Shown: one piece after another, positions 1 to 9,836 of the stretch
How positions within the stretch are numbered: position 1 is the stretch's first letter
Layout of the letters: each line of letters starts with the position of its first letter
Assembly (NCBI GenBank): GCA_964035575.1
Contig: OZ037841.1
Span: 1,364,001 to 1,428,000, forward strand
Length of the DNA: 64,000 nucleotides
Direction: 5' to 3'
Origin: Rhynchopus sp. YZ270_cl-10
Taxonomy: Eukaryota > Euglenozoa > Diplonemea > Diplonemida > Diplonemidae
Notes under the pieces: generated by a model
The model's database searches: none
Told to the model about the DNA's origin: nothing
What the model saw: only the letters and a program-made list of their open reading frames with translations
Made by a program: the position numbers and the translations under genes

Positions 1-441
1 CAAGTATCATCGTACCGCACCTCAAATGTAAGAACCCCAAATCCGAGAATGCGCAACTCTCTCTTAACGCTTTTCAATCGCATCATCTATTTCGCACGTA
101 ATTGTACAACGGGACAATATAATGATTTTGTCAACTAGTTATCTGATTGTAATAGTGCAAACCCGTAAATTACCAACAAAAAAGATCTCGGTAGGTGAAA
201 AAAAAAAAAAAAGATTATCATCCCATTATTTTTTGCACTACCTCCTATGTATCACACCATCACAATCAGATAACTAGTTGACAAAATTATTATAATGTCC
301 CGTTGTACAATTACGTGCGAAATAGATGATGTCATTTTTGTCATGCGATCGAAAAGCGTTACTTGCCTCAAGAGAGAGTTGCGCATTCTCGGATTTGGGG
401 TTCTTACATTTGAGGTGCGGTACGATGATACTTGGATTGAG
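1..441. repeat. Head-to-head inverted repeat at the left edge of the window
   Basis: Bases 1 to about 150, read on the minus strand, repeat bases about 266-441, which hold the 5' flank and first codons of the 678-aa ORF. The arms are separated by about 115 bp of AT-rich DNA. The left arm is cut by the window edge. Relative to the right arm it lacks two short blocks (about 13 and 9 nt) and its start codon reads TTG in place of ATG, so the left-hand copy looks like a decayed, divergently oriented duplicate. Confidence 0.85.
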
Positions 442-2331
442 TATGGCGATGATTGCCTCCTCGATTTTAGTTCAGCTCGAGTTAAGCTGAACCGGTTGGG
501 TTACGCGGAAGAGTTCTTGCGCATATTGTTGTGCTACATGTGTTTCTCCACCGCAATGGCAGCTGTGAACGAGTTGCTTGACGCCATGGGGTGCACCAGG
601 AAGCTGTCAAAAAGAGAATCCCGCGTATTGGGGCTTCGCGAACTCTTTTTGCGGGACTGTGTTTTCGTCCGCCGTGCCTTTGGTTCGTGGAAAGTCGGTG
701 GTAGCGAGATACCGGGGATCGAGTCAGACGCAGCTGCAGCAAGTCGGAATCGTTCGCACCTGCACTTGACGGCTCGTTTTGTGAGCACTGATGACGTGTT
801 GAAAGAGCATGTATTGTTTGTCGGAGCAAAACAGGCACACGACGCAATTCACTTCGAGTCGGCCTTCACAGCTGCGCTTCAACGTCTTGGAGAATACGGT
901 ATTGGCATTGACCGCGACTCGTTTGGCAGTGCACACAGTGACCGAGGTGGAACAGAGTCTTCGACGGCGATCAAGCAAACGTTCCGTGTGAGAGCGTACG
1001 AAGCCAAGCACCGCGTGAGCAGCATTTTTGAATATATCTGTACCAGAAATGGATGGCTAGTTCGTGACGGTCAGACCGCGAGCACTCTCTCCCATCATGT
1101 GGTACTGTGGGCACTGTTTTGGGCGGCAAACGAATCGCTCAAAGCTTGGCTTTTGCGGTACCACGATCTGCATATCAGCAGTGACCTTCTGTGGGAGAAA
1201 GCAGCAGGAGTACGCTTTGGCGGCGTCGGGGCTGCTTCTGTCATTGCCTGTCATCCAGTTAATGGTAAAACTCTTCTTGAATGGACTTTAAAATACGTAG
1301 AGCTCTTTCCCAGAGGGCACGGACAAGGATCTTCGGTCTCTAAGTTTCTGGTGTACTTCGACTCACAAAAAATATCCGAAGTGAAGAGAATGCATGACGC
1401 ATACAACCTCACCTTTTGTGGATCGGCAGAGCGCGCTTCGAACATCACTAGGAGTAAAGAGAGAACGTTGAGAACATTAGTTTCGTTTTGGACTGAACTT
1501 GCATCGAAGTTTGCTCACGTGTATCAGAATCCTCAAGACGTACTTCACAACGGCCGTGTCGTCAAGAACGCGTGGCTTGACGCAGATGTCACGAGAGTAC
1601 AGGAAGACGCAGTTGGGCGAAAGGTGTCGCTCTCGAAGGTTGTTTCTCCTTTGCTGAACCCGTCTTCTTTTCTGTGGCAAAACACCGAGACTTCTCGTTC
1701 GCAGATCCCATCTGATCTCCTTGGTGGGGGGTATCGTGAGTTCCTTCCTTGCAAGGGCAGGAGGCCGAACGATTATTCCGCTCCCCTGGAACTGCCAACT
1801 GATTCTGACACGAGCACTCCTGTGGGATTCGTCCGGGAAATGGCGTTCAGGGCACTCCTCATCACCCTCCGAGAGTTGGACGATTTCTGCAACTTCAAGG
1901 AAGAAGACTTGGACGTGAGACTTCCTCACAACTTTTCTCCTGAAGTCTCGGAGGGCGTTTGTTCAACAATACGTAAAGTGTTGGCAAACGTGGGTCACAT
2001 GCGGATCTCTGACGAGGTCCTTCGTGCACAAGTAGTGTTCCGTCGCAGGGATTCAGTTCCGACTGAACCTGAAAGGGCAGAGGTTGAAACTTTGTTTGGT
2101 TCCATTTTTACCCAGCAAGCCAAGAAATACCTGAACGCAACGAGCATGACAAACGAGCGAAGCACTGCGGGGTTTGAGCGGTTGGATGAGCTCTTGGAGA
2201 AGAACAATTTGGAAGATGTGACGCGCAATGAGGCGGAAAATGTTTACTGTCCCTCACCTCAGCAGGAAATGGGTCGTCCCCATAAAAAACGCAAATGTGT
2301 TGTCGAAGATGCAGACTCTGATGAGAGTTAG
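295..2331 (+). CDS. Unknown 678-aa protein with basic C-terminal NLS-like tail
   Basis: Single uninterrupted ORF from an ATG at 295. I do not recognise the family. The protein is soluble-looking with no signal peptide or clear membrane segment. The C-terminus is polar, carries a KKRK cluster at about residues 663-666 and ends in an acidic stretch, a pattern seen in nuclear proteins. The 5' end is duplicated in inverted orientation just upstream, and a palindromic MITE follows downstream, so it may be a gene carried by a mobile element or a host gene caught in an inverted duplication. No zinc finger, DDE or reverse-transcriptase motif is visible. The ORF length argues for real coding; the function is unknown. 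Confidence 0.6.
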   Translation: MSRCTITCEIDDVIFVMRSKSVTCLKRELRILGFGVLTFEVRYDDTWIEYGDDCLLDFSSARVKLNRLGYAEEFLRILLCYMCFSTAMAAVNELLDAMGCTRKLSKRESRVLGLRELFLRDCVFVRRAFGSWKVGGSEIPGIESDAAAASRNRSHLHLTARFVSTDDVLKEHVLFVGAKQAHDAIHFESAFTAALQRLGEYGIGIDRDSFGSAHSDRGGTESSTAIKQTFRVRAYEAKHRVSSIFEYICTRNGWLVRDGQTASTLSHHVVLWALFWAANESLKAWLLRYHDLHISSDLLWEKAAGVRFGGVGAASVIACHPVNGKTLLEWTLKYVELFPRGHGQGSSVSKFLVYFDSQKISEVKRMHDAYNLTFCGSAERASNITRSKERTLRTLVSFWTELASKFAHVYQNPQDVLHNGRVVKNAWLDADVTRVQEDAVGRKVSLSKVVSPLLNPSSFLWQNTETSRSQIPSDLLGGGYREFLPCKGRRPNDYSAPLELPTDSDTSTPVGFVREMAFRALLITLRELDDFCNFKEEDLDVRLPHNFSPEVSEGVCSTIRKVLANVGHMRISDEVLRAQVVFRRRDSVPTEPERAEVETLFGSIFTQQAKKYLNATSMTNERSTAGFERLDELLEKNNLEDVTRNEAENVYCPSPQQEMGRPHKKRKCVVEDADSDES

Positions 2332-2748
2332 ACTCCTCTGAGTTAGAGGGTGATGAGGATTACGAATTGTGGATTGGAGGGGGGGGGAAAGGAAAAAAAA
2401 AAGATGTCCATTAGTTTTGATTAATATTCAGTTGGAAATTGCAGTTTTTTTGTTTTGTTTTGTTTATTCTTCCCAGCCGGAGAGATCTCTTGTGATGAAG
2501 AAAAAAACACCATTTATCAGAGTTGGGAATATGAGGAATGAAAAGGGAAAAATAATACAACGTATACATCAGGCCTACCTCGGTAGATTACTGTTAAAAA
2601 AAAATGATAAGGTTTGCAGAGGGAATATGGAAATGGGTTAAAGACTAAAGACTACACCTTGAAGAAGGCGCTCACTTTGGCGGGTGAGAGTATTGTCATG
2701 CCACAAATGATAAAAAAAAAGAGAAAAAGCTATATAGTGGAGCACACT
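2332..2748. other. Non-coding spacer, AT-rich
   Basis: The stretch after the unknown ORF contains A- and T-runs and short chance ORFs only. I see no gene or RNA in it. Confidence 0.6.
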
Positions 2749-2990
2749 CTAGACATAGTGTGCACACCAGTCGTATTATCGGATTATTCGGATACGATAA
2801 TAATTATCGTATATTATCGTATGAAATTATCGTATATTATCGCATACGATACTATACGATAATTTTTTTACACGGGGTTTCCACACATAATCGTGTATAC
2901 GATAATATACGAGTCGTATGCGATAATCTTTGGCTCAGATCCCGAATACGATAATTACGATAATACGACTCGTGTGCACACTATGTCTAG
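2749..2990. mobile_element. Palindromic MITE, about 242 bp
   Basis: The ends are inverted copies starting CTAGACATAGTGTGCACAC, continuing for more than 30 bp with one early mismatch. The interior is made of many copies of the tetramer/pentamer ATCG/CGATA on both strands, so most of the element can fold on itself. CTAG at both ends could be a target duplication but is itself palindromic. The right flank (GGTGGCTACACTAATACAACC) recurs at about 55345, suggesting the insertion lies in an older dispersed repeat. Confidence 0.75.
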
Positions 2991-3475
2991 GGTGGCTACA
3001 CTAATACAACCAAGTTTTCAAAAAACAAAAAGTAAAATCTCAAACACACAAAGTAACTCATCCACTCGCCTACTTTTTCAGTTGTTCTAACCTCATCGAT
3101 CACCAAACAACCCACACAGGAACTTACACACAATTCATGTAGAAACAAAAAATGCACAAAAACTCACGCACAAGGTATTTCAGGTTAAAGAAACTCTTTT
3201 CTCAGCGCAAATTGACACCATCATCCATCCAGGTTCAAAATTAATAAATCTTATTCCGCGGAATCAAGGAATAATTATTCGTAAACGGTATGGTTTCGTA
3301 AACGGAAAACGGTATACAGGTAATATTATGGGTCGTAAACAATATTCAGGGGGGGTTATTTTTTTTATTTTTTGTGGGCAAAAATTGGTGGAAAATTTTT
3401 TTAGTCACTTTGGGTATCACAATAGGGGGGAGGGGGGAGGGGGGACTAGGATGCAGTGTCACCACTGTTCACAAC
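2991..3475. other. Spacer with dispersed-repeat flank
   Basis: AT-rich DNA. The first 40 bases (TACACTAATACAACCAAG and the following T/A run) recur near 55350-55385. G-rich and T-rich homopolymer runs occur at 3347-3445. No gene is supported. Confidence 0.5.
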
Positions 3476-4124
3476 TTACACACCCTTCAGGCGTGTCAAA
3501 ATTGGTGAAAAGTTGTGAAAAGTTGTGAAAAGTTGTGAATTGAATTGAAATTTTGTGAAATTTTGTGAAATTTTGTGAAATGCATACCCCCCGGGAAGCA
3601 CCAAAGTGTGTACATTAAGATTTTTTGTTGTGTTTGGGAGACACGCCCCACGTGTCGGTTCTGTGGAAAAACCCAGTGCCACCATCCTCCTTGCGAGGGA
3701 AGACTTCGGTGAACCGCATCGCATACCGTTCAAAATCATCCTCGCTTCACGCGCCGAAGTGCACGTCCCCAACTCCATCCTCTCCTTCTGCAGCATCAGG
3801 GACCAGTACGAGGCTCCGTATTCCGCCTCGTACCGCACGTACACCTCCTCAGCGACATCGGTGGGAAGCTCGCGCATGAGCGCACCAGCAGCCTCATCCC
3901 CTGCGCCCGCTTGCGCTTGTTGTGGTCCGCCACTGCCTGCTTGTTGTTGTGGTCCGCCGCTCTTGCTTTAGTTTTTCATTTATATCGCCACGTAGTTTTT
4001 GCACCAGCTTAAGCAGCTGCTTTTTTGTTTTCTTAGCTGTAGCCGGAGAGTGAGACGTAATCGGCGAAATCGCAGAGCTTGTCCCCTCACTCGTCGGAGT
4101 CGTCGGAGGAGTGATATCCGGCAT
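3476..4124 (-). CDS. Minus-strand gene of unknown function with a frame break
   Basis: An ORF starts at 4124 (MPDITPPTTPTSEGTSS, Ser/Thr/Pro-rich, then a Lys-rich likely coiled segment KKTKKQLLKLVQKL). It stops near 3894. A second frame, open from about 3957 downward, continues with an Ala/Gly/Gln linker and a well-composed stretch (RELPTDVAEEVYVRYEAEYG). The switch falls in a directly repeated GGCGGACCACAACAA tract, where slippage is likely; no GT-AG intron with this window's usual GTATG donor fits. The last part (3503-3580) is tandem AATTTTGTGA/GTTGTGAAAA repeat, so the true 3' end is uncertain. It may be a pseudogene or a sequencing slip. Divergent from the EF-hand gene. Confidence 0.4.
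3503..3580. repeat. Short tandem repeats GTTGTGAAAA and AATTTTGTGA
   Basis: About three copies of a GTTGTGAAAA unit are followed by about four copies of AATTTTGTGA. Confidence 0.85.
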
Positions 4125-4264
4125 GATTGAAAAGAGTGGGTAAGGGGGAAAAGAAAACGAGGGGGGAAAAAAAAGTTTAAACTGCGGAAGACTCGTAGGA
4201 AGAACAATGTGGTTTTACAATGGGGACTATAAAATCCCCCCAAGTGGTATCCTCTAGCCCTGGT

Positions 4265-4300
4265 TTTTTTCCCTCTCTCCTACTCTACTCCACCTCTCAG
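4265..4300 (+). promoter_or_regulatory. Probable spliced-leader acceptor of the EF-hand gene
   Basis: A long pyrimidine tract ends in CTCAG at 4300, 23 nt before the EF-hand ATG at 4324. This is the arrangement of trans-splice acceptors in euglenozoans; equally it could be an intron acceptor whose 5' exon is not coding. Confidence 0.45.
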
Positions 4301-4323
4301 AACAAAAAAACTTTACATCCAAT

Positions 4324-4884
4324 ATGTCGAACCTGACGGACAAGCAGCTGAAGGACACCTTCGACCTTTTTGACGCAGATGGCAGTGGCGCTATTGAGGT
4401 GGCGGAGCTTGGCCTTGTGATGGAGGGGCTTGGGTTTGGGAAGCTTCCGGATGTGGAGATTGAGGAGCTGGTGAGGCAGCTGGACAGGGATGGGTCGCAG
4501 GTGGTGGAGTTCGATGAGTTCCGGAGGGCGTGCAGAGCGAAGGCGGCATACCGCAACTCGAAGGAGGAGGTGGAGCTGGCGTTCAAGCTGTTCCTTCATG
4601 AGGGCCCCAACGCAGAAGGGGAGAAGTCCGTCGTCAATGTCGACGACTTCTGCACAGTCGCAGAGCACCTTGGCGAGGAAGTCAAGCCAGAGCTCTACCG
4701 TGAGATCATCCGTGAGGCTGCAGGTGCCAGCGCAGAGGGCCTCGACCTCGATCACTGGTTCATGATCCACCGTGAGGTTACAACCGACAAGGTATATAGT
4801 GCTGAAATGATTTCTCAACTTTTTCAAAAAAAAAAAAAAACCACACACAAACCACAGCACCGTCCTAACATCCTTGAGTACTGA
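4324..4884 (+). CDS. EF-hand calcium-binding protein (centrin/calmodulin-like), two exons
   Basis: Calcium-binding protein of the calmodulin/centrin superfamily. Exons 4324-4791 and 4858-4884 give about 164 aa. Two canonical EF loops are visible: DADGSGAIEVAE (about residues 19-30) and DRDGSQVVEFDE (about 55-66). The C-terminal half keeps helical spacing but has degenerate loops (NAEGEKSVVNVDD; ASAEGLDLDH), so only two sites should bind calcium strongly. The 66-nt intron 4792-4857 starts GTATAT and ends ACCACAG; it is a multiple of three with no stop, so a retained intron would add 22 residues including a Lys run. The spliced tail is HRPNILEY. Function beyond calcium sensing is not shown. Confidence 0.85.
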   Translation: MSNLTDKQLKDTFDLFDADGSGAIEVAELGLVMEGLGFGKLPDVEIEELVRQLDRDGSQVVEFDEFRRACRAKAAYRNSKEEVELAFKLFLHEGPNAEGEKSVVNVDDFCTVAEHLGEEVKPELYREIIREAAGASAEGLDLDHWFMIHREVTTDKVYSAEMISQLFQKKKKTTHKPQHRPNILEY

Positions 4885-6338
4885 GCACACCCCATGCCTG
4901 ACCTTCTAAGATGGGATTATTCTTCGGAAGGTTTTTTTTTTAAAAGGTGCCCCAACTCCCCCCCCTTTTTTTCCCCCTCTTTACTTCAGTGCCATGTACC
5001 CCAACAGGGTCCTCCCCCCCCATCGCCCCCCTGCCTCGCTACTGTTCTCATCCCTTCCTCTTCGTGGATGGGGTGGGGGGAGTTCCGGGGATTTTGTAAA
5101 AAAAAAAAAGCGGAAAGTCTGTGTGCGAAGAGAAAAAAACAAACAAAAATAAAGGAAGGGAAAGGTGAATTGAGGGGGAATTGTCTGGCGCATTGAAGTT
5201 TTATTATTTTGCCTTAAAAATTCAGAGGTGTTCATAGTAATAGTATAAATGCCCCTTTCTTTGATAAGGTAGTGTTCACTTTCTTTTTGCGAGCATTCGT
5301 CGAACACCCTGATCTCCCTTTCACTCCTTTTTTTTTCCCTTTCCCAAAAAAAATACCCCCCAAGTCAAAAAAAAGGCCTTCCCACTGCGTGAGTGACTCC
5401 CCCCCTTTTTTTTTATACTACAAGAAAGAGTTGTGATGTGGGGCACGAAGGTGTATCCTTCTCTCTGCACGTCCCCCAGCACCCCTGGTTTCCTCCCCCC
5501 CCTCAAAGAAATTTCCGTACAGTGAAGAAGAGCCCCCCCATCCACTGATACAACAACACAACGTTGTTTTCTTTTTCAAAAAAAAGCACCAACAGTACGA
5601 GGGGGTATTTCTCCTGCGCAGCGAGGCTCGTCTTTCAAAAAAAACAATTTTTTTTTTGACTCCCCCTCTGCCCTTCAGCCCTTCGGGGGTTTGTGTATTT
5701 AAAAAAACGGCCAATTTTGAAGTTTTTTCTCAATGAATTTAGGGACTGTTTCGGGTGTTTTGGTCACGCCAATGTGCACTGTTTATGAGAGGGTTCAACG
5801 GGGTCCTCCCTCCGCCAGGAATTCAGAGCAACGGTGTCCTCCCTGCCATGCGTCTCCCATACGCAGCCACATTACCTCCGCACCACCCTGGACCGCCACA
5901 CCTTTGGCCGTTAGGCAGCGCAAAGTCTCCCCAGCAATCGAACGCACATCTTTGTCTCCCCCTTTGCCCGCGGTGTTAGTCCCTTCGGTGCCAGGTTTTC
6001 GAGCATGGTCTCAGCGGGAGTTTTCCCCTTCCCCTTCCCATTCCTTGTATGATTTTTTACCCCGAAGATCGTGGCTTGGACTAATCACTTCTTTGGGACT
6101 CCCATATGCTAAGGGATAATGCAACTCTTGTTGTTGTGTGTCTCGAACGCCTGCTTGATGTGGTCCGGGCGTAGTCGTATCGGCAAGAACTTAGAGAGTT
6201 TCCACTCCCACTTCAGACGTTCTTCTATTCTTTATTCCTATTTCATATGCATATCGGCACTTTTGCACGCCCTTTGATTCAACTCTTCTTAAAATTCATC
6301 ATTTTTTTAGGAAACACATCAACTTTTTTTTCGTTGAA
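4885..6338. other. Long spacer rich in homopolymer runs
   Basis: Many C-, T- and A-runs. Several short ORFs (for example one at 5733-6119) have no domain, no acceptor and Ser/Pro/Arg-biased composition like chance frames. I see no tRNA or other RNA gene that I can support. Confidence 0.55.
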
Positions 6339-7399
6339 ATGCTGCGACGAACAGCGTTGAGGTGCTTTCCTGTGGGCGCTCCTCACGAGAAGGCGAACCG
6401 ACCCCGGTCTTTTGGGGTGGGTAAGAAGTGGTCGATTGTGGACGTGCAGCCGGAGGGGCCTGCTGTGAAGGACTCGAAGGACATCACAGAGCGCGGGTGG
6501 CTGCTTAAGGTAATTTACGAGCTGCAGCCAATCACACTTGGGGACCTGTGGGAAGAATGTTTCATCTCGCCTTTCAACCCTATCCACAGTCGTGCACAGA
6601 TGCGTATCATCATTCGCCATATGCGCAAAGACATGCAAATCTATCTTCGTCTCGACCCTGACGACCTGCAATTCTACATGTATCTTTATCCCCAATGGGC
6701 ACGCATGGTAAAACGTTATGTAGGTATGTTCTGATGTTCTGTGCTGGGGTGTTTTGTGTATTTCCAACTTTTTTTGTTGCAGACATCGAGAAGAGTATGC
6801 TTCAAAGCGAAGACGCGCAGCTGGCACTGAACCCCCCACCTGCATACCCAGCAGATCCGCTGCGGTATTACCACCAGTACCTCTCCCAGCAGGTATGTGT
6901 CGACATCAATAACCACTTCACTTCTCTTCACTGAACCAAACATACAGTACATCATAAATACTTTCGTACTGAGCGTCAATAGCTCCATTTACATTCTTTT
7001 TGACATGATAATCACAGAGAGAGACCTTCATTTTTTTTCCATCCCAACCGCTGGTGGACAAAACTCCATCTTTCGATTGAAAATAATATCTTAATCATTT
7101 TCATCCAAAACAACAAACGTCGTGGAAACGCACGCAGCTGATACTGCGCGATATCGAATGTGATCAAAGGTGACTAAACACGAGAAACAAAAGTGATCCA
7201 AAAATACAACAGAAAAAGATTGAATAGCCAAATGTTCAAAACATTAATCTAAGACTAAGTAAGAGGCTTAGGGTCATCTTATCAACTTTTCTTTTCTTTT
7301 GATATTCACCCAAATCCACAAAACCTACAGGAGAATTACGCAGTGCGTAGAATAGAAGAATTGAAGCGCTCAGACTCCAGCGCTGTTGAGAAGTTATAG
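6339..7399 (+). CDS. Putative mitochondrial protein (possibly mitoribosomal), three exons
   Basis: Exons 6339-6723, 6783-6892 and 7331-7399 join in frame to 187 aa. Introns: 59 nt (GTATGT...TTGCAG) and 438 nt (GTATGT...CTACAG). The N-terminus MLRRTALRCF is basic/hydrophobic, like euglenozoan mitochondrial presequences. The body is rich in Trp, Arg and Tyr (ITERGWLLKVIYELQP; RIIIRHMRKDMQIYLRLD), with a charged tail (RRIEELKRSDSS). A divergent mitoribosomal or respiratory-assembly protein is my guess by composition only; no defining motif was recognised. The start follows a T-rich tract ending in AG at 6310. The second intron carries a hairpin-family repeat. Confidence 0.65.
7250..7294 (+). repeat. 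Hairpin repeat family A, copy in an intron
   Basis: Core CTAAG-TAAGAGG-CTTAG followed by GGTCATCTTATCAACTTTTC. It lies in the second intron of the 6339 gene. The upstream 7125-7190 sequence (GCAGCTGATACTGCGCGATA) also matches 21645-21665, so the repeat unit is longer than the hairpin. Confidence 0.75.
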
Positions 7400-7758
7400 T
7401 CGCCAACAGAGGGGCTGTTGTGGGGAGGGGAACTGGTCCACTACTGTGACCCAACGCGAACGAAAAAACATTTTTTTTAAACACAACCGATTTTCACCTA
7501 ATGGGTGCAAGGTTGCTGGAAACAATCTTTTTTGGGGATGGGGTGGGTGTGACACTGTCTGTGTATGGTGCGAAAACATGAAAGAAACGCACAATAAAAT
7601 GGAATCCCCCCTCCCCTTCCCTCCTTGGTTTAGATTTTCTTCATCCACAGTTCCCATTTTCATTTTTTATGGCAGCCAAGAGGATGTTATGACTTTGCCA
7701 CACTCAATGTATGAAAAACAAAGTGTGCGTCGTTCTCCTCCCTTCTCCATATGGCACG
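7400..7758. other. Spacer with a copy of an upstream LRR-gene segment
   Basis: Bases about 7561-7640 (GTGTATGGTGCGAAA, then AATAAAATGGAA and a C-rich stretch) resemble 9947-10030, the region just before the first LRR gene. No intact gene is visible. Confidence 0.6.
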
Positions 7759-8040
7759 GTCCATAAACCACCCCCCCCAAAAGGTAACCTGGGGTCCTTA
7801 TTTTTATTTCATCTGGGTTCTACTGGGACTTTCTCCCCGATTTTTTTTTTAATGAACTCAGAGTTAAGTTTCTGGGTTCAATAAAAAACGACGAGCAAAA
7901 AGTCCAATTGGAAATATGATGGATACCCCCCGAGAGCAAAATAAACCAACGGTAAAAATTGGTACCCTTGGTTTCCTATAGGTTCCTATAGGAAACCTAC
8001 ATTTTCCCATAATTTCCCACACAACTTACTTGACAACAGG

Positions 8041-8355
8041 ATGAAAACAAATACAAAAATGGCAAAAGTGAGTAAAACCGTGCAAGGGGCACTGGACTTT
8101 GCTAGGGCTCTGGGGGAAACGCAGTTCTCAGGGGAGAAGACTCGCAAGGAGGTTCTTGCCTACGCGAAGGCACGCAGTTGTTACCGTAGGGGTTTCCGGG
8201 AAGACGTGTGGTTCAAAGCTTTATGGAAAGCGAGAGGAATATCCCTCATCCTTCACAGGAAGAACACCACCCGTGGGGGACGCGCGGTCCAACTGTATTT
8301 CTGCAGTAACCTGGATGAGTGTGTGGGTGTGCCATCAGAAGGTACGGAGGGGTGA
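8041..8355 (+). CDS. Unknown ~104-aa protein, left copy in the inverted repeat
   Basis: ATG at 8041. The product is basic (MKTNTKMAKVSKTVQGALDF, then GFREDVWFKALWKARGISL and VQLYFCSNLDECVG). No known domain recognised. The sequence AAG|GTACG at the inner edge of the arm looks like a 5' splice site, so this may be a first exon whose partner exons are elsewhere; read through, it stops in the spacer. Identical to the minus-strand copy except one Gln/Arg difference. Confidence 0.45.
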   Translation: MKTNTKMAKVSKTVQGALDFARALGETQFSGEKTRKEVLAYAKARSCYRRGFREDVWFKALWKARGISLILHRKNTTRGGRAVQLYFCSNLDECVGVPSEGTEG

Positions 8356-8366
8356 ACAACGCGTAT

Positions 8367-8747
8367 TTACCCCTTACAGCAAGGAGAATGGCAGCGGCGT
8401 CGTTGTCCGTGCCTCCAAACACGCGGAAGGCTTGTGCAAAACGTACCTTCTGATGGCACACCCACACACTCATCCAGGTTACTGCAGAAATACAGTTGGA
8501 CCGCGCGTCCCCCACGGGTGGTGTTCTTCCTGTGAAGGATGAGGGATATTCCTCTCGCTTTCCATAAAGCTTTGAACCACACGTCTTCCCGGAAACCCCT
8601 ACGGTAACAACTGCGTGCCTTCGCGTAGGCAAGAACCTCCTTGCGAGTCTTCTCCCCTGAGAACCGCGTTTCCCCCAGAGCCCTAGCAAAGTCCAGTGCC
8701 CCTTGCACGGTTTTACTCACTTTTGCCATTTTTGTATTTGTTTTCAT
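8367..8747 (-). CDS. Unknown ~126-aa protein, right copy in the inverted repeat
   Basis: Mirror copy of the plus-strand ORF at 8041, with one residue changed (GETRF versus GETQF) and a different tail because it reads into the spacer in the other direction. In the neighbouring frame the spacer encodes a plausible segment (RFAQAFRVFGGTDNDAAAIL), so this side may retain more of the original gene than the left arm. Confidence 0.4.
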   Translation of the reverse strand: MKTNTKMAKVSKTVQGALDFARALGETRFSGEKTRKEVLAYAKARSCYRRGFREDVWFKALWKARGISLILHRKNTTRGGRAVQLYFCSNLDECVGVPSEGTFCTSLPRVWRHGQRRRCHSPCCKG

Positions 8748-9002
8748 CCTGTTGTCAAGTAAGTTGTGTGGGAAATTATGGGAAAATGTAGGTTTCCTAT
8801 AGGAACCTATAGGAAACCAAGGGTACCAATTTTTACCGTTGGTTTATTTTGCTCTCGGGGGGTATCCATCATATTTCCAATTGGACTTTTTGCTCGTCGT
8901 TTTTTTTATTGAACCCAGAAACTTAACTCTGAGTTCATTTAAAAAAAAATCGGGGAGAAAGTCCCAGTAGAACCCAGATGAAATAAAAATAAGGACCCCA
9001 GG

Positions 9003-9720
9003 TTACCTTTTGGGGGGGGGTGGTTTATGGACTGACCCATATGGAAAAGAACTCCAAACGATCGCAGGTAGACTCAAGAGTTCGTCTGGAGGTGGTGTCT
9101 CTCTGTCTTTTCCTCTCTTCACTGCTCCTCCCCTCTCCGCTCTCTCGCCTTCTTTTTGCAGTTGCTTCGTGGCGATGTGGACTCCCAACTTCACGTCGCC
9201 GAAGGTGGGACCGTCCATGAGCGGGGCGTTCCAACGTTCACCAGAGACGACTTCTTTGGTCCGCTCCTTGCCTACCACGTGCACCCAATACCCCTCTTCG
9301 TCTTGCTCGTCTTCGCCCTCTTCTGTGTGCCGGGTGGAGTAGTCATTCCCACATCCTCTATGGGTGGTGTTCTAGCCGTATTCTCCTTCTTTTTTCTTCT
9401 GCGCCTCACAATATGTGGAGTGGTTTCGGCTGATTTCTGGAGTTGTTGTGGTTTGCTGCATCAAAGAGTACCGTGTCGGGTTTCTCATCCACGACGCACG
9501 CTACCAGTTCCGCCTTACGCACATTACTAGTTCCGCCTTATGGGGTTGCGTACTGGCTCTGCAGCTCTTGCAGACAGCTCTGCAGGTCTGAGGAACGCTG
9601 TTGGTAGTCAGCCTCTGCCTGTGCTTCCTGATCCTCGTCCCTGCGGCTCTCCACCCCCGGGGTGCATTATCGAGCCCAGAGGGGAGGGGGGAGTGTAATG
9701 CATTGTCCGTCTTCCATACT
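9003..9720 (-). pseudogene. Minus-strand gene remnant (acidic/coiled protein) abutting the inverted repeat
   Basis: Three blocks with strong coding composition are read right to left: 9541-9660 (RRDEDQEAQAEADYQQRSS, Glu/Gln-rich, probably coiled), about 9430-9525 (AELVACVVDEKPDTVLFDA) and 9003-9340 (TEEGEDEQDEEGYWVHVVG, then ERWNAPLMDGPTFGDVKLG, ending PPPPKR stop inside the right arm of the inverted repeat). The first two are separated by a 25-bp tandem duplication that shifts frame, and the last two by an in-frame stop or an unrecognised intron. I cannot say whether this is an intron-containing gene or a decayed copy; remnant is more likely. The family is unknown. Confidence 0.45.
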
Positions 9721-9836
9721 GCACACCATAGGTAGTCTCGAGAGGGGCTTTTGTATAATTCAGTAGGAGAAATGCAGGTCAAACCCACCTCTACTTTTTT
9801 ACCATCCAAAACAGATATACAAATAAAAAGGCGGTC

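Larger units (their letters stand above)
7759..9032. repeat. Near-perfect inverted repeat, about 590-bp arms, 95-bp spacer
   Basis: Left arm 7759-8346 and right arm 8442-9032 are reverse complements apart from one base substitution that I can see and homopolymer-length changes. With a mismatched tetranucleotide the arms reach CCATATGG on both outer sides. Each arm holds the same ORF, reading toward the centre, plus a smaller palindrome (CCTATAGGTTCCTATAGG). No transposon TIR of a known class was recognised. Confidence 0.95.

Noticed and set aside
4297-4890. Minus-strand ORF of 197 aa opposite the EF-hand gene
   Set aside because: The plus strand has canonical EF loops; the minus frame is a shadow.
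5733-6119. ORF of 128 aa between the EF-hand and 6339 genes
   Set aside because: Biased Ser/Pro/Arg composition, no domain, no homologue in the window and no acceptor site.
9156-9530. Plus-strand ORF with hydrophobic stretches, possibly spliced to an exon at 9041
   Set aside because: The opposite strand has much better coding composition (acidic and mixed charged blocks), so the hydrophobic frame is its shadow.
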